The notes beneath the pieces are model-generated. The model did no database searches. It saw nothing but the letters and a program-made list of their open reading frames with translations, and was not told the origin of the DNA. 57,042 nt of DNA from an uncultured Oscillospiraceae bacterium (GTDB lineage: Bacteria > Bacillota > Clostridia > Oscillospirales > Oscillospiraceae), in the NCBI GenBank assembly GCA_947629955.1, contig CANRFT010000012.1, forward strand, positions 1-57,042, written 5' to 3'. Positions within the stretch are counted from its first letter, which is position 1. The number at the start of each line of letters is the position of its first letter. Of this stretch, positions 17,679 through 25,640 are shown piece after piece. Made by a program: the position numbers and the translations under genes.

Positions 17679-20585
17679 TCAGCCAGCAGAACTTACGCTG
17701 CTGATGTTGTACTCCACAACAGTCACACCGTCAGGGGCAAACACTACGAGCTTTTCGCCCTGCGTGATGTTCCCAGCCGGGGCACTGCTGGTTACCTTGT
17801 AGCTCGCCATATCCTGTTCGGTCTTGTTGGTGGCGACGTTAGTGGACGAACCGTAGTACAGGTTCTGGCCGTCCTCACCGACCAGGTTCATCAGGGCGGA
17901 GGCAGGAACGTTGGAAACGCTACCATGAGTGGTCACGGTGATGTTGGCACCCGCCACGGCGATAGTGGCATAGTTGGCCTCATCAGGCTCACCGGTGGTG
18001 TAGGTATACTCCGCCTTCAGCGCGGTGGACTTGCTGGCCACCTTGGTGACGTACACCTGAGTGGCGGTCTTCACGTTGTTCACCGTCTCAAAGGTGACGG
18101 CCACGAACACGGTGTTGTCGGCGTCCTCGAAGGAGGAGAACTTGCCCTCGGTCAGGTCATAGACCACGCCGTCAGGCACCTGCATGGTGTCGGTTCCCAC
18201 GGTCAGGGTGCCCTCGTAATAGGCGGTCACATTGCCGGCGGCGGAAACGGTGGTAAGCCCACTGTTGGTGATGTCGCCGGTGCCGGACACCTTCACGATA
18301 CCGGCGGTTGCACTGCCGTGAGCGCCGTTGTACACGATCTCGGTCTTCACGCCGTCCAGATACACCTCATAGGTGGTCACAGTGCCGTCAGCGGTAGTCT
18401 GTTCTGTGTAGTTGCCGTTGTAGTAATAGAGGTTCTCGTCCGCGGAGGGAGCGGTGTAGTTGCTCACCATACCGGCGGTGTAGACCAGGGTGCCGGTGCC
18501 GGTGTAGTAGCCGCTGGTCAGGGTAACGCCCTTCAGATCAGCCACGCCCACGACGACCTTCACGGTCAGCGGGTCGGTTGCTTCGCCATAGGTGCCGTCC
18601 ACGAAGAAGGTCACGGAGTTGGCGTTGCCGTACACATTGGTGCTGCTGGTCGCCGTTCCTACCACGTTAGTAGCGATAGCTCCGGGGGTGGTAATGGCGG
18701 TAGTGGGCTGATACAGCAGATAGCTACCGTCGTCCTGGACCTCGTAGGCGTACACGCCGGGGTTCTGGCTCTTCAGGGTGTTGCCGGTCACAGTGTCACT
18801 CTCGGGATCAGCGTCATGGAAGGGGTTGGCAGGAGAGCCGCCCGGAGCGTTCGCCTCAGAGGTGTTGATGGTCACGACCTTGTTGGTGCCGTCGGCGAAG
18901 TACAGCAGGGCCTGGAAACCGGCCTTAGCGGTGCTGCCGATCTCGTCGCTGCCGGCGGTCTTACCAAAGGCGGCCAGATAGACGAAGCCGTTGTCCACGG
19001 CGTCCTCGCCCTCGACCAGCCAGATGGAGACGATCTTGCCGTCAGCGCCCACAACGAACCGATAGGTGTTGCCAACGGTGTTGGTCACATTGCCGCTGCC
19101 CAGCGCGGTGCCGGGGGTGGCGACGAAGCTGTTGAGGTCACCGAGCGTGCCCGTCAGTTCCTGAGCAGCGGCGAAGTCATAGCTGGCGCTGCCGAAGTTG
19201 TACTTCGTGGCGGTAGCGGAAGCGGTGGTGCCGTTGTAGACGGCCTCGATCACGTCGGCGTGCTCGACCAGAGTGGTCACGTCGCCGATCTCGGAGACCC
19301 AGACCACGTCGTTCTTGGCCAGAGGCGCATCGACGGTGATCTCATCGTCCGTATAGTTCTTGGAGGCAGTGCCGTCGTTGAGGGTGTAGGTGGTCACGCT
19401 CTTGCCGCTCACGGTGTTGGTGCGGACAGCGGTGACGACCTTCAGGTCCTTCTCCAGGACGATGTAGTAGTCGACGACCATATCGCTCTCGTTGGCGATG
19501 GCGATGGCGGTGTAGGAAGTGCCAGGCACGGTCCCGTTGGCGGCAGAGATATCATAGTCGCGGACCCACACGTTAGAGGCGGTGGCGGCCTTCAGGCCGG
19601 CGGCCTTGAGGGCCTTGGCCAGGTCGTTGTTGGCGTCCACGTTGATGGTGGCCACCTTGGCGGCATCATCCACCACGGCGTAGACCACGCCGTCAGTGCT
19701 GCCCTTGCCGTTCTCGGTGTAGTACACCTTCACCTTGTGGCCGATCAGATCCAGGCCGGCCTCGCCCTTGTAGGTCTTGGTGCCCACAGTGATGGTGCCG
19801 TTGGTGGCGCTGGTATCGTCATTCTCGGCGCAGGCGGTCAGGACGCCGGTCTCGCAGAGGGCGGTAATATCAGAACCGCTCCTGGTGATCTTGCCGCCGA
19901 ACACGCTCTCGTACAGAGGAGTGTCGTTGCTGGTGCCGGGATTGAAGGTGATGGTGCCGTCGGGAGCCACGACCCAGGAGCCCTGGGAGGTGATCCGCTT
20001 GGACATGATGGTGTTGAACGCCATCTGCGCGGCGGCCTCACGGGTCAGGGGCTCGTCGTTGATGGTGCCGGCGGGCAGACCCTTGTCCAGGCCGTTGGCC
20101 CGCAGGGCGGTCATGACCTTCAGCTCCCAGCCGGTGCCGGTGTAGTTGTCACCGTTGTCGCCCAGAGCGACCAGAACCAGCTTGCCGAAGCCAAAGCCGT
20201 TGACTTCCTGGGTGGGATAGAAGTGGCCCTGGCCGTCGCCCACGACGATGTTGGCGACGCTGCAGTAGTTGATGGCGCTGGAGCCCCAGTCGGTGGCCTT
20301 CACGTCGCTGAAGGAATCAGCGGGGGGCAGGACCGCCACGGTGTCGGGGCCGAGGATCATCTTGGCGATGAGTTCGGCCGCGGCCGCGCGGGTGAGGGTG
20401 CGGTCAGGATAGTAATGGCCTTGGCCGTCGCCCTGCAGGACCTTGAGCCCGCTCATGACGTCGACGGCTTCCTTGTAGTCGATGTCGGCGTCGTCGTCAT
20501 AGCTGGTGGCGTTGACGGTGACCATCACGGAGACGACCATCATCAGCGCCAGCACCAGCGCGAGGAACTTCTTCAAGTTTCTCAT
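17679..20585 (-). CDS. S-layer-homology surface protein 1 (SLH1)
   Basis: 968 residues. ATG 20585 is chosen because AAGGAGGAAAA lies just upstream and a signal peptide follows (MRNLKKFLALVLALMMVVSV, cleavage near residue 25); the longer frame from 20717 reads untranslated leader. Three SLH motifs follow at about 34-80, 90-142 and 148-197 (GDGQGHYYPDRTLTRAAAAE; GDGQGHFYPTQEV; LTREAAAQMAFNTI), which anchor proteins to pyruvylated wall polymers. The remaining ~770 residues are Thr/Ala/Gly-rich beta-type repeats without a recognised enzyme domain. It shares the signal peptide and a 17-nt leader element with SLH2 and SLH3, but the body is different. I see no consensus promoter upstream. Confidence 0.88.
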   Translation of the reverse strand: MRNLKKFLALVLALMMVVSVMVTVNATSYDDDADIDYKEAVDVMSGLKVLQGDGQGHYYPDRTLTRAAAAELIAKMILGPDTVAVLPPADSFSDVKATDWGSSAINYCSVANIVVGDGQGHFYPTQEVNGFGFGKLVLVALGDNGDNYTGTGWELKVMTALRANGLDKGLPAGTINDEPLTREAAAQMAFNTIMSKRITSQGSWVVAPDGTITFNPGTSNDTPLYESVFGGKITRSGSDITALCETGVLTACAENDDTSATNGTITVGTKTYKGEAGLDLIGHKVKVYYTENGKGSTDGVVYAVVDDAAKVATINVDANNDLAKALKAAGLKAATASNVWVRDYDISAANGTVPGTSYTAIAIANESDMVVDYYIVLEKDLKVVTAVRTNTVSGKSVTTYTLNDGTASKNYTDDEITVDAPLAKNDVVWVSEIGDVTTLVEHADVIEAVYNGTTASATATKYNFGSASYDFAAAQELTGTLGDLNSFVATPGTALGSGNVTNTVGNTYRFVVGADGKIVSIWLVEGEDAVDNGFVYLAAFGKTAGSDEIGSTAKAGFQALLYFADGTNKVVTINTSEANAPGGSPANPFHDADPESDTVTGNTLKSQNPGVYAYEVQDDGSYLLYQPTTAITTPGAIATNVVGTATSSTNVYGNANSVTFFVDGTYGEATDPLTVKVVVGVADLKGVTLTSGYYTGTGTLVYTAGMVSNYTAPSADENLYYYNGNYTEQTTADGTVTTYEVYLDGVKTEIVYNGAHGSATAGIVKVSGTGDITNSGLTTVSAAGNVTAYYEGTLTVGTDTMQVPDGVVYDLTEGKFSSFEDADNTVFVAVTFETVNNVKTATQVYVTKVASKSTALKAEYTYTTGEPDEANYATIAVAGANITVTTHGSVSNVPASALMNLVGEDGQNLYYGSSTNVATNKTEQDMASYKVTSSAPAGNITQGEKLVVFAPDGVTVVEYNISSVSSAG

Positions 20586-20681
20586 GGTAGGGTTTTCCTC
20601 CTTTTTTTGATTGCGAAAAGGGCCGGTTTCCGGCGCTTTCGCGGAAATTTTGACCCGTTTCGGGGCCAGCCGCCTGAGAGA

Positions 20682-20698
20682 ATAAGCCATCCTCTCAA
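20682..20698 (-). promoter_or_regulatory. Conserved 17-nt leader element of SLH1
   Basis: TTGAGAGGATGGCTTAT (minus strand), 97 nt upstream of the SLH1 ATG. The same 17-mer occurs before SLH2 (21035-21051) and SLH3 (44575-44591), though the sequence between it and the SLH1 start has diverged. Its role is unknown. Confidence 0.5.
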
Positions 20699-20855
20699 AC
20701 GCCGATAGGTGCCCCAAAAGGCGGATTTTGGGACCCTCCGGCGAATTTTAGGGCCGCGATAGAGCGGGTTTTTCTCCTATCTGTCGGATAAAAAGCCCCC
20801 GTATGTCCCGCCGAGGGCCGGCGCGGACCCCTCCGGCCGGGAGGGATCCGCCCGC

Positions 20856-20885
20856 CGGAGGCCCTTTCGGCCTCCAAACTTTTTT
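20856..20885 (+). terminator. Terminator-like hairpin between divergent SLH1 and SLH2
   Basis: GGAGGCC, loop CTTTC, GGCCTCC, then AAACTTTTTT on the + strand. It sits in the 530-nt SLH1-SLH2 divergent gap (20586-21115), upstream of the SLH2 promoter, so it would stop transcription entering from the left. Further GC-rich palindromes (around 20826-20846) lie beside it. No gene is seen in this gap. Confidence 0.5.
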
Positions 20886-20974
20886 GGCGGGAAACCCCCG
20901 CTTTGGCACAGATTGCACGTTTTTCTACAACTTGAGGATATTGTTTCACTTTTATTACAAAACACGCCGGACCC

Positions 20975-21004
20975 TTGACAGCGGCGAATGGCCGGGTCTA
21001 TAAT
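20975..21004 (+). promoter_or_regulatory. Promoter of SLH2
   Basis: TTGACA (20975-20980), 18-nt spacer, TATAAT (20999-21004): both hexamers are consensus. It is the only consensus promoter I find upstream of any of the three SLH genes. The 5' leader would be about 105 nt and contains the conserved 17-mer at 21035-21051. Confidence 0.85.
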
Positions 21005-21115
21005 GGGGCCAGCCTGAGGAGGGGACTTTGGCGCTTGAGAGGATGGCTTATCCCATCCTTTCCCGCGAAAAAGTTCGCAAAATCGGCAAATTTAATTTGA
21101 GGAGGAAAAAATCCT

Positions 21116-24061
21116 ATGAGAAACTTGAAAAAGTTCCTCGCGCTGGTCCTGGCCCTGATGATGGTCGTCTCCGTGATGGTCACCGTCTCCGCCGCGGACT
21201 ACACCGACCAGGCCGACATCGATTACGATGAGGCCGTGGCGGTCATGACCGCCGTCGGTATGGTCGAGGGCGGCGATCAGGGTCAGTTCGACCCCGACAG
21301 CAACCTCACCCGCGCCCAGGCCGCTACCCTGATCGTGCGGCTGCTGCGGGGCACTGAGGAGGGCCTCGGCGCCCCCACCGCTCCCTTCATCGATGTGCCC
21401 GCCACCCACTGGGCTGCCGGCGCCATCAACTACTGCTCCCTGAACAACCTCATCGACGGCGACGGCCAGGGCCACTTCTACCCTGACGAGGGCGTCACCG
21501 GCGTCCAGATGGCCAAGCTGCTGCTGGTCGCTCTGGGCTATGACAGCAAGAACGAGGGCTTCACCGGCGCCGATTGGGAGCGCAATGTCGCTACCATCGC
21601 CCTGGGCAGCAAGGTGAATATGCTCAAGGGCGGCAACTTCGCCATCGACAAGAAGGAGATCAGCCGTCAGGAAGCCTGCCTGATGGCCTTCAACACCATC
21701 CAGGCTGAGACCGTGGAGTATTCCGGCGGCACCAACGTGACCCTGGCCGACGGCACCACCATCACCGTGAACGCCACCCGCACCTACTCCGGCGCGGCTA
21801 ACCCGTTCTACACCAGGTACGACCTGAAGCCTTATGCTTCCAGCGACTCCGCCAAAGCTGATGACGACGCCTTTGGCCGCGACTCCACCCCCAAGTGGGT
21901 CAATGATAAGGGCGATGCGGTCGTTTACGCCGAGCCCAGCACGGCCACCAAGACCTACACCAAGAAGGCCGATGCCGCCCAGTTCGCGAAGGACTATCCT
22001 GATGCTCACACCAAGGTTGCCTCTGCCATCAGCGGCAATGGCGTCTATGTGGACGGTGCGCAGGATAAGACCACAAAGACTGTCAGCGCTATCGGGGGTC
22101 TGATCAAGAACGGCACCACCGTTGAGGTCTACTCTACCAAGTCCGGCGACGAAATCACCATCAACAACGTGGTGGTCATCAAGACCTATGCCAAGAAGCT
22201 GGCCGACACCGACATCAAGGCCGCTAAGGGCGAAACCCCCGCTTACATCGTTCTGGGCGGCGCTAACTATCCCACCACCGCCTACAAGGCCGGCGACGTG
22301 GTGAGCTACAACCTGGGCAAGGACGACGAGGACAACACTGTGGCCCTGAACGTGAAAGCCCTGACCCCCTCCATCACCGGCAAGGTGACCTCCACGGGCA
22401 CCGATCCCAAGCCCACCGAGGCGTCCTATGTCCGCGTTGAGAAGGGCGACAAGCTCTATGCCAACGAGACGTTCACCGGCTTTGCGACCGCTCTGGCGCT
22501 GGGCAACACCCAGAAGGACGTCTATCTGGACGACGCCGGCTTTGTGCTGTTCGCCGAGGACCATAAGAACGATGACGCCCCCGCCGCCGAGACCAACTAC
22601 CTCTACATCCTGACGTATGAGGCCGCCGCTGGCTCCGGCACCGGCACCATGATCGACCAGACCGGCACCGACGCCCAGGTCAAGGCCAAGGTCCTGGATC
22701 CCGCCACCGGCGAGACCTCCGTGATCGACATCGCCATCGTGAAGGACGGCAACACCTGGTACTATGCCAAAACCGACGGCACCAAGGGCGCGAAGGTCGA
22801 GAATGAAGGTATCTCCGGTACGGAGACCAAGCGGAACAACACCTTCGTCACCTACACCGAGACCGACCTGGGCTATGTGCTGGGCGATACCGTGGGCGTG
22901 ACCAAGGCTGAGGACCTGGCCATCGCGCAGGGCAAGGCCGAGGTGACCGTGACCAAGGACGGCGCAAAGCGCTACGCGGACGCCAACACCCGCCTGGTCG
23001 TCATCGAGGTGGAGACCAAGGACGACGCGTCCACCTACACCGTGAAGACCGACGTGACCGGCTACACCAACTTCCCGGCTGTCAAGGGCGACGCGAGCAC
23101 CAATGTCCTGGTGACCCCCGACTCCGGCGCTGTCAAGGCCATCTATGTGATCCAGAACAAGGCGAGCGAAACCACCACCCCCGTGGGCGTGTACGCCGGC
23201 AAGGGTGAGACCACCGCGGACGGCACGACCTATCAGTTCTATGTGGACGGCGCGCTGACCGACTATGTGAGCGCCAATGCGGAGCTGAAAGATACAAACG
23301 CGTCCGCTGAGCTGGCGGCCGGTAAAGTGTATGCGCTGACCGTCACGGACGGCAAGCTGACCAAGGCTGACAGCACGGAGGGCACTCTGACCAGCGCGAA
23401 CCTCACCAAGGTCGAGGAGACCACCGGCCTGGAAATGGTGACCGACTCTTACGTGGTCCTCAGCGACGGCTCCACGATCCATTATCTGGCTGACGGCTGC
23501 GCCGTGTACACCACCGAGACCGACGCGAATGATAACAAAACCGTTTCCACCACCACCGTGGGCGTTGGCGACAAGGTGACCATGTACACGGACAAGACCA
23601 AGGAGAGCAAGGTCGTGCTGATCATCGTCGATGCGAAGTACGACAAAGCCGCTGACACCAGACTGTCCGGCACCGTCGTGGTGAAGGAAGTCAATGCCGG
23701 CAGCGTCACCCACAAAGAGGGTAAAGGCCTGACCAAGGATGACATCACCGCCAAGGTGGACCGTTCCGGCAAGGTGACGATCACCCTAAAGGCTGGCACC
23801 GAAAACAAGTATATTGCCGACAACGCGACAATCACCCTGACCTTTAAACCTGAGGTGAGCGGCGCTCAGATCCAGGAATCGACGAGCGCACAGAGATACG
23901 GACCCACCGTGGACCTCACATTTACCTGCGCTACCGCAAGCAATGGGACGTGGGCTCAAACGAACAACAAGGTGAAGATTCAGGCCTCTGACGGGACGGA
24001 AGGTACCGAGATTACCATCACGGTTGCAAACATCGACGGCGTTGAGGAAGACAAGGCTTGA
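21116..24061 (+). CDS. S-layer-homology surface protein 2 (SLH2)
   Basis: 981 residues, with GAGGAGGAAAA before the ATG. Signal peptide MRNLKKFLALVLALMMVVSV is followed by three SLH motifs: about 35-75 (FDPDSNLTRAQAATLIVRLL), 88-140 (GDGQGHFYPDEGVTGVQMAK) and 146-200 (ISRQEACLMAFNTIQ). From 81 nt upstream of the ATG to about residue 222 it is nearly identical to SLH3; beyond that the two are homologous but strongly diverged. The long C-terminal part is Thr/Asp/Lys-rich beta-type sequence with motifs such as DPATGETSVIDIA. It is probably an exported S-layer or cell-wall protein. It has a consensus promoter and is likely the expressed member of the set. It converges with fibre gene 2. Confidence 0.9.
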   Translation: MRNLKKFLALVLALMMVVSVMVTVSAADYTDQADIDYDEAVAVMTAVGMVEGGDQGQFDPDSNLTRAQAATLIVRLLRGTEEGLGAPTAPFIDVPATHWAAGAINYCSLNNLIDGDGQGHFYPDEGVTGVQMAKLLLVALGYDSKNEGFTGADWERNVATIALGSKVNMLKGGNFAIDKKEISRQEACLMAFNTIQAETVEYSGGTNVTLADGTTITVNATRTYSGAANPFYTRYDLKPYASSDSAKADDDAFGRDSTPKWVNDKGDAVVYAEPSTATKTYTKKADAAQFAKDYPDAHTKVASAISGNGVYVDGAQDKTTKTVSAIGGLIKNGTTVEVYSTKSGDEITINNVVVIKTYAKKLADTDIKAAKGETPAYIVLGGANYPTTAYKAGDVVSYNLGKDDEDNTVALNVKALTPSITGKVTSTGTDPKPTEASYVRVEKGDKLYANETFTGFATALALGNTQKDVYLDDAGFVLFAEDHKNDDAPAAETNYLYILTYEAAAGSGTGTMIDQTGTDAQVKAKVLDPATGETSVIDIAIVKDGNTWYYAKTDGTKGAKVENEGISGTETKRNNTFVTYTETDLGYVLGDTVGVTKAEDLAIAQGKAEVTVTKDGAKRYADANTRLVVIEVETKDDASTYTVKTDVTGYTNFPAVKGDASTNVLVTPDSGAVKAIYVIQNKASETTTPVGVYAGKGETTADGTTYQFYVDGALTDYVSANAELKDTNASAELAAGKVYALTVTDGKLTKADSTEGTLTSANLTKVEETTGLEMVTDSYVVLSDGSTIHYLADGCAVYTTETDANDNKTVSTTTVGVGDKVTMYTDKTKESKVVLIIVDAKYDKAADTRLSGTVVVKEVNAGSVTHKEGKGLTKDDITAKVDRSGKVTITLKAGTENKYIADNATITLTFKPEVSGAQIQESTSAQRYGPTVDLTFTCATASNGTWAQTNNKVKIQASDGTEGTEITITVANIDGVEEDKA

Positions 24062-24097
24062 GAGACCGATAACCTGGTTCTTTCACACCGACACACG

Positions 24098-24127
24098 AAA
24101 ACCCCCGGACATTCGTCCGGGGGTTTT
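24098..24127. terminator. Bidirectional terminator between SLH2 and fibre2
   Basis: AAAACCCCCGGAC (24098-24110) pairs with GTCCGGGGGTTTT (24115-24127) around ATTC. Symmetric A/T runs serve both the SLH2 stop (24061) and the fibre2 stop (24138, minus strand). Confidence 0.92.
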
Positions 24128-24137
24128 CCCTTTGTGT

Positions 24138-24548
24138 TCAGCTGTTGGTCCCAAGCGCGAGATAGCTGTACCGGATGTTCGAGGCGTTCAGCTGCTCCAC
24201 GTCGCTCTCATTGTTATACCACTCGACGGCGTTGTCCAGCCAGGTCAGATTGACGCTCTGATACTCCGCCACCTGGCCGGTATTCGCGTTGCGGAGCCAG
24301 ACCCAATTTCCGGCGGAGTAGCCACCGTTGGTCGCCACGATGACCAGCATGATCGGCTTGAAGCTGAATTGCAGCCGGTTCTTGTTGGCGGAGCCGTATT
24401 TGCCGCTGCCGGAATAGCTGCTGTGGGCGAACACCAGGCGCTTGCCCAGCTCGGCGTCCAGGCTGGTGAAGTTCTCGTTCAGCGGGTCCGGCGAGAACTC
24501 GTCGGCGGGGTCGATCAGGTTGAGCGCGTATTTGGTTGTTTGGTGCAT
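24138..24548 (-). CDS. Phage-tail-fibre-like variable protein 2
   Basis: 136 residues from ATG 24548. The first 26 residues and codons are identical to copies 1 and 3; the C-terminal ~100 residues are unique in detail. They follow the same plan: Y-x-G-x-G-K, then a beta segment (RLQFSFKPIMLVIVATNGG) and aromatic repeats. There is no signal peptide. The frame stays open upstream into the tandem-repeat block to 24869, but that part is low-complexity Arg/Pro/Gly sequence. The ribosome site hairpin and the shared ATG context fix the start at 24548. Function unknown; a fibre tip or carbohydrate-binding role is inferred. Confidence 0.6.
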   Translation of the reverse strand: MHQTTKYALNLIDPADEFSPDPLNENFTSLDAELGKRLVFAHSSYSGSGKYGSANKNRLQFSFKPIMLVIVATNGGYSAGNWVWLRNANTGQVAEYQSVNLTWLDNAVEWYNNESDVEQLNASNIRYSYLALGTNS

Positions 24549-24552
24549 GATT

Positions 24553-24577
24553 TTATCCCTCCCATGGGGAGGGATAA
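24553..24577 (-). promoter_or_regulatory. Shine-Dalgarno-sequestering hairpin before fibre gene 2
   Basis: TTATCCCTCCC and GGGAGGGATAA form an 11-bp perfect stem with a 3-nt loop just upstream of the minus-strand ATG. The ribosome site GGGAGGG lies in the arm next to the start. It has the same fold as copy 1 with different base pairs. Confidence 0.75.
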
Positions 24578-24618
24578 GGGGCGGGGGGTTGTATGGGTTT
24601 GTGCAAGGGATATTGTAG

Positions 24619-24885
24619 GGGCCGCCCCGCGTGGCGGCCCGCGTCTCGGTCGGGGGTTTCGTGTCGGGGGGTGTGTCGGGGGGCCGCCCCGCGTCTTGAA
24701 CCGGCGATTCCGTGTCGGGGGGCCGCCCCGTGTGGCGGCCCGCGTCTCGGTCGGGGGTTTCGTGTCGGGGGGTGTGTCGGGGGGCCGCCCCGCGTCTTGA
24801 ACCGGCGGTTCCGTGTCGGGGGGCCGGCCCGCGTCTTGAACCGGCGGTTCCGTGTCGGGGGGCCGCCACATGGGGCGGCCCCTAC
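24619..24885. repeat. GC-rich tandem repeat block
   Basis: Two ~101-bp units (from about 24619 and 24720) are followed by an extra ~39-bp partial unit. They are built from CCGCCCCGCG, GTCTTGAACCGGCG and TTCCGTGTCGGGG modules, and the block ends in a palindrome (GGGGCCGCC...GGGGCGGCCCC type) near 24859-24882. It lies in the gap between fibre2 and module B. There is no stop in one minus-strand frame, probably because of composition. Confidence 0.75.
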
Positions 24886-24910
24886 TTTTGGGGTGGTGAC
24901 CCTCCGCGCC

Positions 24911-24970
24911 CCCTCATCCGCCCCAGTGTGCGCACTGGGGCACCTTCCCCCCTGCGGGTGGAAGGCTTAA
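24911..24970 (+). repeat. REP-like palindromic element
   Basis: CCTCATCCG, a perfect palindrome (GCCCCAGTGTGCGCACTGG plus GGC), CACCTTCCCC and GGAAGGCTTAAG. It is the same family as the units at 16155-16242. Confidence 0.65.
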
Positions 24971-24983
24971 GGGCAGTTCGGGC

Positions 24984-25011
24984 TTGACAACGGGCCGGGA
25001 TGTGCTATAAT
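24984..25011 (+). promoter_or_regulatory. Antisense promoter of module B
   Basis: TTGACA (24984-24989), 16-nt spacer, TATAAT (25006-25011) with extended -10 TGC. Counterpart of 17040-17067. The spacers differ while hexamers and spacing are kept. Confidence 0.75.
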
Positions 25012-25017
25012 AAACAT

Positions 25018-25104
25018 AAAGAGGGCGCTGATACAGCGGTCAAGCCCTCAGTTTGCTAGGTCAAAAAACGCTAGCCGCCTGGGGGCAAGCCGGGCGGCTA
25101 GTAC
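25018..25104 (+). ncRNA. Putative antisense RNA B
   Basis: Predicted from the promoter above. The 5' end is GAGGGCGCTGATACAGCGG, and the RNA ends in the hairpin CTAGCCGCC...GGGCGGCTAG (about 25070-25100) that also terminates the peptide mRNA. The 3' overlap with the peptide gene is short. The ends are estimates. Confidence 0.5.
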
Positions 25105-25193
25105 GCTTTCTGGACTACACAGCTTATCATCCACAGGATGACAAGAAGGCGAACTACAAAACACAGGAATTTCGTTCGCCGATCGTGCTCCAT
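25098..25193 (-). CDS. Small hydrophobic peptide B (type I toxin-like)
   Basis: 31 residues, identical to copy A except F and C replace I and R at positions 9 and 11 (MEHDRRTKFLCFVVRLL). It keeps the same charged start, single hydrophobic span and QKAY end, and the same G-run Shine-Dalgarno locked in a GAAA hairpin (about 25200-25215). It lies on the minus strand upstream of fibre2, mirroring copy A upstream of fibre1. Membrane toxicity is inferred from build only. Confidence 0.65.
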   Translation of the reverse strand: MEHDRRTKFLCFVVRLLVILWMISCVVQKAY

Positions 25194-25252
25194 AGGCATC
25201 CCCCCTTTCGGGAGGTCACTTGACCGCCTTATGTAACAGCGCCCTCATACAT

Positions 25253-25281
25253 ATTATACAAGGTTCGACCCAAAAAGTCAA
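25253..25281 (-). promoter_or_regulatory. Promoter of small-peptide module B
   Basis: On the minus strand: TTGACT (25281-25276), 17-nt spacer, TATAAT (25258-25253). It is closer to consensus than copy A. Confidence 0.78.
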
Positions 25282-25292
25282 CGTTGCACGGC

Positions 25293-25320
25293 AAAAGCTG
25301 CCCTTCGGGCGGCTTTTTGC
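25293..25320. terminator. Terminator flanking module B
   Basis: AAAAGCTGCCC and GGGCGGCTTTT (one G-T pair) around TTC, with A/T runs at both sides. In copy A the rplQ terminator holds the equivalent place, directly before GTGCAACGTTGAC. Confidence 0.75.
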
Positions 25321-25330
25321 GTGTTTTTGG

Positions 25331-25570
25331 CAACGTGGCAATAGGAGTACCAAGGCCCCCTTCGCAAAGGGCCGATTCCCCCTGTCAAGGGGAAATGGCC
25401 GTAGGCCAAAAGGGGGAGGCTTAAGGGCGGAGAAAATCTTCCGTCAGCCCTTCGGGCTGCCACCTCCTTTTGCGAAAGGAGGTTTGGCGATTCTGCCGCA
25501 ACGTCGCAATAGAAGTACCAAGCTCCCTTCGCAAAGGGAGCTGGCACGGCGAAGCCGTGACTGAAGGTTT
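25331..25570. repeat. Cluster of palindromic repeats before fibre3
   Basis: A ~24-nt sequence (CAACGTGGCAATAGGAGTAC plus CAAG) occurs at 25331 and, with two changes, at 25499. Each copy is followed by a stem with loop TTCGCAAA (GCCC/GGGC; GCTCCCTTCGCAAAGGGAGC). Between them are further palindromes (CAGCCCTTCGGGCTG; CCTCCTTTTGCGAAAGGAGG). No gene is seen in 25320-25611. Confidence 0.7.
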
Positions 25571-25611
25571 TCTCCAAAAATGTTGCCCTCCCCCATACAA
25601 CCCCCCGCCCC

Positions 25612-25636
25612 TTATCCCTCCCCATGGGAGGGATAA
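25612..25636 (+). promoter_or_regulatory. Shine-Dalgarno-sequestering hairpin before fibre gene 3
   Basis: TTATCCCTCCC (25612-25622) pairs with GGGAGGGATAA (25626-25636) around CAT, 4 nt before the ATG. About 30 nt upstream of it are also shared with fibre2 (CATACAACCCCCCGCCCC). Confidence 0.75.
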
Positions 25637-25640
25637 AATC

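Noticed and set aside
17655-20708. Very long open frame on the + strand opposite SLH1 (1017 codons), and similar ones opposite SLH2 (21092-23713) and SLH3 (41907-44534)
   Set aside because: They are mirror frames of real genes, rich in Gly/Val/His from GC-biased third positions. They lack ribosome sites and signal peptides, while the opposite strand has SLH motifs.
21045-21231. Leader peptide starting MAYPILSREK before SLH2 and SLH3
   Set aside because: The putative Shine-Dalgarno abuts the ATG with no spacing, and in SLH1 the frame and sequence differ after four codons.
24549-24869. N-terminal extension of fibre gene 2 through the tandem repeats
   Set aside because: The conserved ATG context, ribosome-site hairpin and identical heads in three genes place the start at 24548.
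24619-24885. CRISPR array
   Set aside because: The units are adjacent tandem repeats of ~101 and ~39 bp without unique spacers, and no cas gene is present.
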